Below are positions 1 to 6,079 of a DNA stretch of 10,831 nt, one piece after another. The notes under the pieces were generated by a model. It saw only the letters and a list, made by a program, of their open reading frames with translations, had not been told where the DNA came from and searched no databases. Within the stretch, counting starts at the first letter, position 1; every line of letters starts with the position of its first letter. The stretch is taken from the NCBI GenBank assembly GCA_023128965.1, contig JAGMCY010000001.1, positions 1-10,831 on the forward strand, given 5' to 3'. The position numbers and the translations under genes were made by a program. The DNA comes from Candidatus Aenigmatarchaeota archaeon (GTDB lineage Archaea; Aenigmatarchaeota; Aenigmatarchaeia; QMZP01; QMZT01).

Positions 1-1944
1 AACATATCCAGTCTCACCCCAAGTACTGTTCAAACACCCGTGAACGCCTCTAACATAACAGCAAATGTGAACGTGAAGCTTGCTAACGGTTCAAATATAT
101 CTAGGTCTGGCCTGATGTTTTTGGAGAATTTCAGCAGCACGATGAGATTGACCAACATTAACGTAACATCAAAATATTACGATCTCACAAACCGTACAAC
201 GGCCGGGATCAGTGGGGTTTGTCCTTTAGGAGAAAATTACTGTCATGTGAACTGGACGCTGGCTGGCGGAGCGGTTGGAGGCAAGTACAGGGCAAGGGTG
301 ACAGCCCAGGTCAACACGAGCCAGATAGTGGACGGGAATGGAAATGCTATATTAACGGGGACACACACCACTGAGGATAGCGTTGTTGTTATCAACGACG
401 AAGGGCTTTATATCATAAATAAAGGCCATATCTGGGTTAACGATGCGAATCCTCTTGATGAGGGAGATTACGCTATTTACGTTGTCTACGTGAAGAACTA
501 CGGTCCAACTACAGCGAACAACTTCCAGATAACCATGAACAACCCCACGCCGTGCGAGGTGACCATAGTCCCTTACGTGGCAAACACCTCATGTATGGGT
601 GAGAGCCAGAGCAATTCATCAGGTGATACATGGACTATAACCACGATACCGGGGTACATGGGTGGAAACAACTGCACTGTTGCATGGAAGGTTACAGCGA
701 ACTCCGTGAACTTGGACCAGGGTTACTGTTATCTGAACGTGGGGATTGACAGTGACCACGCGAACTTTGGTAACCTCGATGGTATAGGTGTAGAAGTTCA
801 TGACTCACCAATAACCGATGGTGGGAACGGGGACGGCCAGCAAACGGGGGCAGAATGTACAAGTGATTCTGACTGCGCTGATACCGAGGTGTGCTCCAGC
901 GGAACGTGCTCCTCCATTTCATGCTCGAACGGGTACGTGACAAACCACAAGTGTTACAGCTATGCTGATGAGTTTTTGATAACGAGTTATGAAGAAAAGG
1001 TTTATGTTTTGCAGGGAGGTTCGAATTCGACAAAAGTAACGGTCAAGAACCAGGGAGCTTACACGCGAACGACAAAATTTGATGCGATCATAAACCTGAC
1101 AGACCTGACAACAGAGGTCAGCCCGACTAGTTACGCACTGGCTTCGGGCAATTTGGGTGTTTTCACTGTGAACTTCTCCACAACGAACACAACGGAAATC
1201 GGTTATCACAAGGTTACATTGAAGGTCTACATGAGCGGCAATGAAAGCATCAAAACAACGAAAGATATAACCCTTGCTATCCAGCCGCTAGAGGAAACCA
1301 AGAAGCAGATAAACCAGACGTATGATGATCTGAAAGAACTCTTTGATTCCCTGCTCTCCCAGTTCAATCAGGTACCGCCAAGTTCAGAGGCGAATTACAC
1401 ACTGACAAACAGGACTTACAACCGCTTGCTGAGCATGTTCACGGATATAGAGGATAAACTCAAGGCCGGAGAGTACATGGGTGCCTACGAGCTCCTAAAG
1501 GAAGCTAACTCGTCCATTATCGAATTCAGGCAGCAGATAGAAGAGCTGATATTCGAGGGCAGTCAGCTTCCGTTCGACCTGCTGACGCTGGTGGCGATCC
1601 TCGTTGTGATCGTTGTTATAGGAGGATTCCTCGTATACCTTCTCCTTCCGCCGAAAAAGGGTTTTCACCCTGTATTGGGGTACACGCCAAAGAAAAAGGT
1701 ATCAGTAGTAGACAAACTGAAGCACTTGCTCTCGGGTGTCAAAAAACTGAAACCCGGGGGGAAGGATCAGAAAACGCTGGGGCAATACGAAAGGCCAATG
1801 CCAGTTGAAAAGCCCGCACCGCCCCTGCCCGAGAAGCCGCCGGAGAAAAAACCTTACATGGAAGGTTACGACAGGCATGAGGAATCGGGTCTCTCTTACA
1901 AGAAAAAGGAAATGAAACCCAAGAAGAAATGGTTCGGAAAGTAG
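1..1944 (+). CDS. Surface glycoprotein, 5'-truncated, C-terminal membrane anchor
   Basis: The reading frame is open from base 1 to the TAG at 1942-1944, so the true start and any signal peptide lie left of the window; the GTG at 40 is unlikely to be the start. The visible part has about 20 N-glycosylation sequons (NxS/T). It has beta-rich stretches like CARDB/NEW3 adhesion-type domains (about nt 430-800 and 1000-1290, e.g. VKNYGPTTANN and VTVKNQGA). Between them is a six-cysteine motif, CxSDxDCxxxxxCxxGxC plus two more Cys (about nt 855-955). Next come a predicted helical or coiled-coil segment (about nt 1285-1560), one hydrophobic helix (about nt 1570-1650) and a Lys/Pro-rich cytoplasmic tail. 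It is probably an extracellular, glycosylated, cell-anchored protein such as an S-layer or adhesion component. The topology is well supported by the sequence; the exact role is unknown. Confidence 0.85.
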   Translation, partial: NISSLTPSTVQTPVNASNITANVNVKLANGSNISRSGLMFLENFSSTMRLTNINVTSKYYDLTNRTTAGISGVCPLGENYCHVNWTLAGGAVGGKYRARVTAQVNTSQIVDGNGNAILTGTHTTEDSVVVINDEGLYIINKGHIWVNDANPLDEGDYAIYVVYVKNYGPTTANNFQITMNNPTPCEVTIVPYVANTSCMGESQSNSSGDTWTITTIPGYMGGNNCTVAWKVTANSVNLDQGYCYLNVGIDSDHANFGNLDGIGVEVHDSPITDGGNGDGQQTGAECTSDSDCADTEVCSSGTCSSISCSNGYVTNHKCYSYADEFLITSYEEKVYVLQGGSNSTKVTVKNQGAYTRTTKFDAIINLTDLTTEVSPTSYALASGNLGVFTVNFSTTNTTEIGYHKVTLKVYMSGNESIKTTKDITLAIQPLEETKKQINQTYDDLKELFDSLLSQFNQVPPSSEANYTLTNRTYNRLLSMFTDIEDKLKAGEYMGAYELLKEANSSIIEFRQQIEELIFEGSQLPFDLLTLVAILVVIVVIGGFLVYLLLPPKKGFHPVLGYTPKKKVSVVDKLKHLLSGVKKLKPGGKDQKTLGQYERPMPVEKPAPPLPEKPPEKKPYMEGYDRHEESGLSYKKKEMKPKKKWFGK

Positions 1945-1951
1945 CTATTTT

Positions 1952-1970
1952 TATTGTTAACAGGACAATA
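1952..1970. terminator. Weak stem-loop and T-rich stretch after surface gene
   Basis: Just after the stop codon there is a T run (CTATTTTTATTG), overlapping a small inverted repeat, TATTGT/ACAATA, with a 7-base loop. T-rich stretches are the usual archaeal termination signal. The stem is short and could be chance. Confidence 0.3.
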
Positions 1971-1998
1971 GATTTATAGTAAGTTGTGAGGTGTTTCT

Positions 1999-2799
1999 AT
2001 GGGCTTCAGGGTGCTCGCGCTTTTAGGATATTTCACCGTGATTTTCACAGTGGTAGGCCTTTTAATCGGGAATTTTATCTGGGGGTTCGAAGGTCTCGTT
2101 TTGTTGGGGGGTGTGTTCTTTCTGATATCCCTGATTGTAGATTCCGTATCCTACTCGTATTCCCCAAAGATCATCCTCGGCAAATACAAAGCCAAACCCA
2201 GCGAGGACAAGGATTTGAACGAGATGGTCGAGGGGCTGGCGATAAACGCGAAGATACCCACACCGAAGGTCTACATTCTTCCTGTAGATGTCCCGAACTC
2301 ATTCGCTACGGGGAGGGGGAAGGAAGCTGCGGTATGCGTTACCGAAGGTCTGCTCAACATGAACAAGGGGGAGATAAAGAGCGTGGTTGCGCATGAAATC
2401 TGGCACATAGCGAACAACGACATATTGATACAGAATGTCGCCAGCGTTATAGCGAACATCCTTTATTCGACCTTCGTTCTCTCTCCGCTTGCGATATTCC
2501 TTGTTAAGCTATCGATTACGGAAGAGAGGGAGTACCGGGCGGACTATTACGGTTCGAGATTCTCGGGAAAACCCAAGGACTTGGCGACCGCCATAAACAA
2601 GATAAACGAGACTGTCAGGCAGAATCCAATGGGAGGTTCGCCCGCGTTCGAAAGTCTTTGGATAATAAATCCTTTCAAGAGGGAGGGGTTCGAAGGGGCG
2701 TTCTCAACACATCCCCCTGCCACAAGGAGGGTTAAAAGGCTCGAGGACATGGAACACGAGGGCATACCAGAGCCCCCTGAAGCCACGGAGGTGGACTGA
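1999..2799 (+). CDS. htpX: HtpX-family M48 membrane zinc metalloprotease
   Basis: This 266-residue protein is a membrane-embedded zinc endopeptidase of family M48B, which degrades damaged or misassembled membrane proteins. Two hydrophobic helices lie at residues 5-24 and 31-50. The zinc site is HEIWH at 132-136 (HExxH), with the third ligand Glu178 in EREYRAD. A further hydrophobic region lies at about 144-172. The family signature STHPPATRR (236-244) is present near the end. HtpX proteins usually have HEISH or HELAH; Trp in the fourth position is less usual but not expected to break metal binding. ATG at 1999 is chosen because of the purine-rich GTGAGGTG 5-12 bases upstream. The length is slightly below the usual 280-300. 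The stop codon is immediately followed by the ATG of a coiled-coil gene, implying translational coupling. Confidence 0.93.
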   Translation: MGFRVLALLGYFTVIFTVVGLLIGNFIWGFEGLVLLGGVFFLISLIVDSVSYSYSPKIILGKYKAKPSEDKDLNEMVEGLAINAKIPTPKVYILPVDVPNSFATGRGKEAAVCVTEGLLNMNKGEIKSVVAHEIWHIANNDILIQNVASVIANILYSTFVLSPLAIFLVKLSITEEREYRADYYGSRFSGKPKDLATAINKINETVRQNPMGGSPAFESLWIINPFKREGFEGAFSTHPPATRRVKRLEDMEHEGIPEPPEATEVD

Positions 2800-3048
2800 A
2801 TGATAGACAAGAAACTCGAAAGGATCGACCAGAAGATAGAACTTCTCAAGACGAGGATCGAATCCGGAGGTCCGGAAGTTCACGGACTCTGCAAGGTTTT
2901 GGAAGGAGTTGTGAGGGACCTGAAGGTTTTCGACCAGAAACGCCATCGTGCAGAACAAATGGACAACGACCTTAAAAATAGATTCGAGGCAATTGTCCTT
3001 TCCCTTGAGAAGATAACGAGAATCCTGAAGGAAAACGGGTTGATTTAG
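2800..3048 (+). CDS. Small coiled-coil protein, coupled to htpX
   Basis: I do not recognise a family in this 82-residue protein. It is rich in Lys, Glu, Leu and Ile with heptad-like spacing (residues 5-22 and 58-80), so helical coiled-coil oligomerisation is likely. One Cys (31) is present and there is no membrane segment or signal peptide. The ATG starts on the base after the htpX stop, and GGAGGTGG at 2787-2794 inside htpX serves as ribosome binding site, so the two are almost certainly co-expressed. A role as partner or regulator of the protease is inference from position only. Its stop codon overlaps the stop of the convergent radical SAM gene by 4 bases (3045-3048). Confidence 0.8.
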   Translation: MIDKKLERIDQKIELLKTRIESGGPEVHGLCKVLEGVVRDLKVFDQKRHRAEQMDNDLKNRFEAIVLSLEKITRILKENGLI

Positions 3049-4118
3049 GGCTCTAGATTCGTCAAACCGTTTTCTTTCGATAGTTCAAACGCCCGTCCCA
3101 TTTCTTCCTGATTTACCCTTCTGTCCATCCCTTCAAAGGTGAAAACCTCGAATTCCGGGTGGTACTGGTCCATTATATTCAAGCGGATTTTATTATTCAG
3201 GTTTTTCCCTATCCATTCGAATATCCGGGAAGTGCAGCATTCCAGATGGTTCGGGAGGACGAGGTGGCGGATTAGGATCTCAGCCTGTTTGAAAGCGAGC
3301 GAATAATTTCTGGTTATGGTCTTCCAGTAATTCGGAACCTTCGAGAGTTTTTTCGCGCACTCGTCATTCCCGTATTTGAAATCCGCCAGGTAAACGTCAA
3401 TCACGCCTTCAAGAAGTTTCATTGACTTCTTCGAAAGGTACATGTTCGAGTTCCACACTATCGGCTTGTTTATGTCCAGATACTTTAGCATTTCGAGAAT
3501 CGTATGCAGGTTAGGGGTGGGGTCGCCACCGACGAGGTTTATGTTCCTGCTCGAATGTTCTCTTCTTCTGGCGAGCTCTGCGAGCGTCTCGCCGTCCACT
3601 TCCATTCCCTTCTCCTTCTGCCTCGAAATCGTCCAGTTCTGGCAGTAAACGCAGTAGAAGTTGCAGCCTATGAAGAAGAACGTGTGCGAGGGGATGATGC
3701 TCCTCTCCTCTCCGGTATGGATGAACTCGCTCGAGAGGTAAGATTTCGAATCGAGCCCGCAGAAACCCCTTTTACCGGAAGTCCTGTCAACAGCGCATTT
3801 CCTCTCGCAGAATTCACATTTCCTTAACATTCGTTTCGCGATCTCGAGCTTGAGGTCGATAAGCGAGGTTTCCGCGAATTCCAGCTTCCCTCTTCCCTTA
3901 TCGAAATCCTTCAAACCCCTTCGAAATTCCTTCATTTTACTGTCGTGGACTTCCCAGAGCTTCTCCTCTGATTTTGGAATTTCCACGGGGATTGTTTTCG
4001 CTATCAGATATTTCGAAAATTTCCTGTTATCCGTGATGTCCAGATAGCGACCCATAGCCTTTTTCAGGCCGGGATCATCCCTCCCGGAAACCGTCCTCGG
4101 ATAAATCAAGAACTGCAT
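3045..4118 (-). CDS. Radical SAM protein, PflX/PflA-activase-like (COG1313 type)
   Basis: The 357-residue protein has the radical SAM cluster motif CNFYCVYCQN (C152, C156, C159), which binds a 4Fe-4S cluster and S-adenosylmethionine. It is preceded by a second cysteine set, C101-x2-C104-x3-C108-x11-C120, typical of PflX-like proteins related to pyruvate formate-lyase activating enzyme. VGGDPTPN (196-203) is the SAM-binding 'GGEPT' equivalent. DVYLADFKYGND (241-252) and HLVLPNHLECC (285-295) are also characteristic of this group. Residues 1-95 form an extra N-terminal region without recognisable motifs. The substrate is unknown for this group; glycyl-radical enzyme activation is not supported by any neighbour here. 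ATG at 4118 has no clear Shine-Dalgarno. An AT-rich TTTAAATTT about 20-28 bases upstream suggests a leaderless message. The 3' end overlaps the convergent coiled-coil gene. Confidence 0.85.
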   Translation of the reverse strand: MQFLIYPRTVSGRDDPGLKKAMGRYLDITDNRKFSKYLIAKTIPVEIPKSEEKLWEVHDSKMKEFRRGLKDFDKGRGKLEFAETSLIDLKLEIAKRMLRKCEFCERKCAVDRTSGKRGFCGLDSKSYLSSEFIHTGEERSIIPSHTFFFIGCNFYCVYCQNWTISRQKEKGMEVDGETLAELARRREHSSRNINLVGGDPTPNLHTILEMLKYLDINKPIVWNSNMYLSKKSMKLLEGVIDVYLADFKYGNDECAKKLSKVPNYWKTITRNYSLAFKQAEILIRHLVLPNHLECCTSRIFEWIGKNLNNKIRLNIMDQYHPEFEVFTFEGMDRRVNQEEMGRAFELSKENGLTNLEP

Positions 4119-4168
4119 GATATGAATTTAGAAAGAAATTTAAAATCGTTTATTGGTAAATTATAGCG
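4119..4168. promoter_or_regulatory. Short AT-rich spacer with promoter of radical SAM gene
   Basis: These 50 bases lie between the GGDEF stop and the radical SAM start, both on the minus strand. On the minus strand an AT-rich TATA-like element (about 4137-4147) sits at the distance expected for a leaderless transcript beginning at the ATG at 4118. The downstream gene may therefore be transcribed on its own. Confidence 0.35.
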
Positions 4169-5041
4169 TTATTCCAACGGAACCCATAAGTTACCATTGT
4201 AACTTCCGAAACCGTGTTCCCCGTGTGCATAAATTCTTTTTTTCCCTTTTTCTTTGGCCAATTGGAGGCCCATATCCGCGTATTTTGTAATTATTTTTGG
4301 ACCAATTTCTTCATAATCTAAATCTAAATTGCCCTTGAAACCTTCACTTTTCAAGAAACCGTATACGTTAGTTAACATGTTTTTCATCTGTTCCCTAGTA
4401 AAGACCCTTTTCCCTTCCCTTTTCAAAAGAGTCAGGTAAGTTATTATGTCATTTTTTGTCTTTTCCAAGCTGCCATCGTTATCCGAAAATCCCTTTATTA
4501 TTTCCCTTCCTCTCATACCATACAACAAGGGAACACCAACAATTTCACTGGAAGCCACACCACCACTGACCGACAAATCGTAACCTTCTATAATCTTCTT
4601 TGCGCCATCTGCGGCTTTCCATGAACCATATGAACCGGTATCCCTTAATATGATCCCAAATTCATCTGCCTTTTCACCGTATCTTCCGACTACGTCCGTC
4701 TTTCTAATCCAATTTTTTAATATTTCACCTTTCAATTTTCCACCTATCAACGACACAGCTACGGTTTTCAGTGCTTCATCACCTTTGTCACGGCCTTGAT
4801 TGTTATTTATCTCGTCTAAGGCAACTAGGTCAAGAAAAACAAAAGAGACGGGTTTTTCTCGTCTAAAAGACATTGCTAATTCTGTGGGTAATATTTCATC
4901 TATATATCTTCTGTTCCAGAGCCCTGTCAAATCATCTTTATATGTTATTCTTTCGAGGTATTGCCTAAGCTCCTCTTTGTCTTCATTGCCGTGTTCTTCT
5001 ATTAGATTTGATATTTTTTGGTGCACTTTTCTGTCGTTCAT
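4169..5041 (-). CDS. Divergent GGDEF-domain protein with degenerate signature and insertion
   Basis: The protein has 290 residues. Residues 36-45 (DDLTGLWNRR) are the classic N-terminal GGDEF-domain motif. FVFLDLVALDEIN (68-80) and GRDKGD (83-88) follow in the right order, then RYGEKADEFGIIL (120-132) in place of RxGGDEFxxLL, SVSGGVASS (157-165), and YADMGLQLAKEKGKKR (254-269), matching the final ADxALYxAKxxGRNR helix. GGDEF domains normally make cyclic di-GMP from two GTP. Here the GG pair is replaced by a longer EKA loop. The second metal-site Asp (D in DxD) is Val73 and the usual FK is LD. About 90 residues separate SGGVA and the last helix, where 15-20 is normal. No sensor domain, signal peptide or membrane segment precedes it, only a short helical start. 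Catalysis is doubtful; binding or a new activity is possible. The gene is more AT-rich than its neighbours, suggesting transfer. ATG at 5041 follows GTGATG (ribosome binding site) and a TATA box. Confidence 0.82.
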   Translation of the reverse strand: MNDRKVHQKISNLIEEHGNEDKEELRQYLERITYKDDLTGLWNRRYIDEILPTELAMSFRREKPVSFVFLDLVALDEINNNQGRDKGDEALKTVAVSLIGGKLKGEILKNWIRKTDVVGRYGEKADEFGIILRDTGSYGSWKAADGAKKIIEGYDLSVSGGVASSEIVGVPLLYGMRGREIIKGFSDNDGSLEKTKNDIITYLTLLKREGKRVFTREQMKNMLTNVYGFLKSEGFKGNLDLDYEEIGPKIITKYADMGLQLAKEKGKKRIYAHGEHGFGSYNGNLWVPLE

Positions 5042-5070
5042 AACATCACTACTATCTAGTTAATAACATT

Positions 5071-5080
5071 ATTTATAAAG
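5071..5080 (-). promoter_or_regulatory. TATA box of GGDEF gene
   Basis: On the minus strand CTTTATAAAT lies 30-39 bases before the ATG at 5041. It would place the transcript start a few bases upstream of the start codon, leaving room for the GTGATG ribosome binding site (5044-5049). It is divergent from the next promoter, 50 bases away. Confidence 0.5.
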
Positions 5081-5130
5081 GTTTTGGGTGGAAAGTGGAA
5101 AACAGTTTTTAAATTCGAGCGCCACCGATA

Positions 5131-5140
5131 CCTTTATATA
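5131..5140 (+). promoter_or_regulatory. TATA box of small gene at 5189
   Basis: CCTTTATATA is a good archaeal TATA element, with transcription expected near 5160-5165. That gives a leader of about 25 bases containing GGAGGG (5178-5183), a strong ribosome binding site at correct spacing to ATG 5189. Confidence 0.55.
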
Positions 5141-5156
5141 TTAATTATATAATTAA
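5141..5156. promoter_or_regulatory. Perfect 16-base palindrome, possible operator
   Basis: TTAATTATATAATTAA reads the same on both strands without a spacer. It begins directly after the TATA box and ends just before the expected transcript start of the gene at 5189, where a dimeric repressor would block polymerase or TFB. The region is AT-rich, so a palindrome of this size could also be accidental. Confidence 0.4.
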
Positions 5157-5188
5157 CTAACCATAAAATGTAAAAACGGAGGGATACA

Positions 5189-5416
5189 ATGGTAACGTTC
5201 GAAACCATGAAAGCGGATGAAGTGAAGTTCGGAAAGAACAACTTCCTGGAAGTCGCTCGGAAGAAAGCGGTTTCAGAACAGGGAGAAAACGAGTTCATAG
5301 CGATTTCGCGTGGTTTCTTCTTGCCTGACGGTACGAAGAAATTCAAGAGATCTATCGCTATACCGGACGAAGATGAGATAAAGAATTTCATTGCGGAAAA
5401 AATCAAAGAGTTTTAA
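5189..5416 (+). CDS. Small conserved-looking protein, possibly PC4-like
   Basis: This is a 75-residue soluble, charged protein. The central part, FIAISRGFFLPDGTKKFKRSIAIPD (split as FIAISRGFFLPDG at 36-48, then TKKFKRSIAIPD), has alternating beta-strand character. It is followed by a charged helix (DEIKNFIAEKIKEF) to the C-terminus. A strand-strand-strand-helix layout with basic residues resembles the PC4/Sub1-like single-stranded nucleic-acid-binding fold, seen in some small archaeal proteins, but I see no decisive motif, so this is a weak suggestion. The start is fixed by GGAGGG 5-10 bases upstream. Strong TATA and ribosome binding site elements suggest high expression, and a palindrome in the promoter suggests regulation. 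After the stop, a small inverted repeat CGGT-TTG-ACCG (5419-5429) and T-rich DNA (5448-5465) probably end transcription. Confidence 0.75.
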   Translation: MVTFETMKADEVKFGKNNFLEVARKKAVSEQGENEFIAISRGFFLPDGTKKFKRSIAIPDEDEIKNFIAEKIKEF

Positions 5417-5495
5417 TGCGGTTTGACCGAACTTAGAAACATGGATCTTGTTTCTTTTTATTTTCGAAATTATTAGTCCATTCTATATATAGGTG

Positions 5496-5516
5496 GATGC
5501 AGGTGAAACCTGCATC
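5496..5516. repeat. Hairpin A of a three-member family
   Basis: GATGCAGGT and ACCTGCATC form a perfect 9-base-pair stem around the triloop GAA. The bases that follow, ATACGAAACTAGG, match 9 of 13 positions after the hairpin at 10347-10367 (CTTCGAACCTAGC). The stem sequences differ at two pairs by compensatory change. It lies between a TATA-like element and the start codon of the MATE fragment. Confidence 0.6.
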
Positions 5517-5537
5517 ATACGAAACTAGGGGTTGCGC

Positions 5538-5708
5538 ATGGATAGGTCGAATAGATCAGAAGAGTTGATGAGGGATCCAAGAAGGGGTTTGTTCAAGCTG
5601 GGTATTCCTATTATGGTTGGAATGCTCGCCCATACGCTTTTCAACATAGTCGACACCATATTCGTGGGGACTGGTCTGGTATGCGTGCTTCCACTACGAA
5701 CGTTGTAA
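5538..5708 (+). pseudogene. Truncated MATE-family transporter N-terminus
   Basis: ATG at 5538, with an AGGGG ribosome binding site about 8 bases upstream, opens a 56-codon frame ending at TAA 5706-5708. Residues 18-44, including LFKLGIPIMVGML and LFNIVDTIFVG, match the first transmembrane helix and the conserved NIVDTIFVG motif of MATE (multi-antimicrobial extrusion) transporters, which run to about 450 residues. After residue 46 the similarity stops and the frame closes. The rest of the gene is not in the window, and the next gene runs in the opposite direction. It is therefore a remnant, left by a deletion or rearrangement with a breakpoint near 5675. The initiation signals look intact, so a short peptide might still be made. 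Confidence 0.75.
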
Positions 5709-5723
5709 AATAAGAAAAGAAAT

Positions 5724-6059
5724 TTACCCTATGTAGCCCTCTTCCTTGCTCGTGATTATCCCGCCCTTATCGGGTTTTTTCGGGGTTTTCGGGATCTTGA
5801 TCTCCCCGTGCTTCTTCTCGTAGCCTTCGATGGATTTCTTGAGCGTGTTAAGGAATATCTTCGCGAACTTCACGTCCAGAAGTATAACCTTGTGTTTAAC
5901 AACGATAGTTTCCTGTGATTTCCCGTGTATCTGATCTATCCTTGGCGTATTTTGCTTGAAATCCAGGATGAATTTCGAGGGGTTGTATATTATGCTTATC
6001 GAATCCGAATAGAATCCGCTTTCCCTGTGGTCTATCTGAACGTTGACATTCCTCTCCAT
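5724..6059 (-). CDS. DUF3467-family small protein
   Basis: This 111-residue protein matches the DUF3467 pattern: a short beta-strand start (NVNVQIDHRESG), then YSDSISIIYNPSKFILDFKQ with the typical 'FxLDF', then VKHKVILLDVKFAKIFLNTLKKSIEGYEKKHG, a strand plus the conserved helix ending in a charged segment. The family occurs widely in bacteria and archaea; its function is not established. The last 25 residues are a Lys/Pro-rich tail. ATG at 6059 is chosen over the upstream in-frame TTG at 6065, because GGAGGTG (6067-6073) is 7 bases from the ATG but only 1 from the TTG. It is the last gene of the minus-strand set and lies 20 bases after the site-2 protease stop. Confidence 0.82.
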   Translation of the reverse strand: MERNVNVQIDHRESGFYSDSISIIYNPSKFILDFKQNTPRIDQIHGKSQETIVVKHKVILLDVKFAKIFLNTLKKSIEGYEKKHGEIKIPKTPKKPDKGGIITSKEEGYIG

Positions 6060-6079
6060 ATCCAAACACCTCCTATATA

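Larger units (their letters stand above)
5417..5723. other. 307-base region without an intact gene
   Basis: From left to right it holds an inverted repeat and T-rich terminator-like stretch (5419-5465), a TATA-like CTATATATA (5483-5491), a perfect 9-base-pair hairpin (5496-5516), and a truncated MATE transporter start (5538-5708). The stop of the convergent DUF3467 gene lies at 5724. It looks like a deletion or insertion scar. Confidence 0.7.

Noticed and set aside
692..1033. Minus-strand frames inside the surface protein gene
   Set aside because: They lie opposite a long frame with clear domain, sequon and membrane-anchor features; no start signals.
5680..5703. A fourth copy of the hairpin element at the MATE breakpoint
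   Set aside because: TGCGTGCTTCCACTACGAAC resembles the flank of hairpin C, but only 3 base pairs can form, so the match may be chance.
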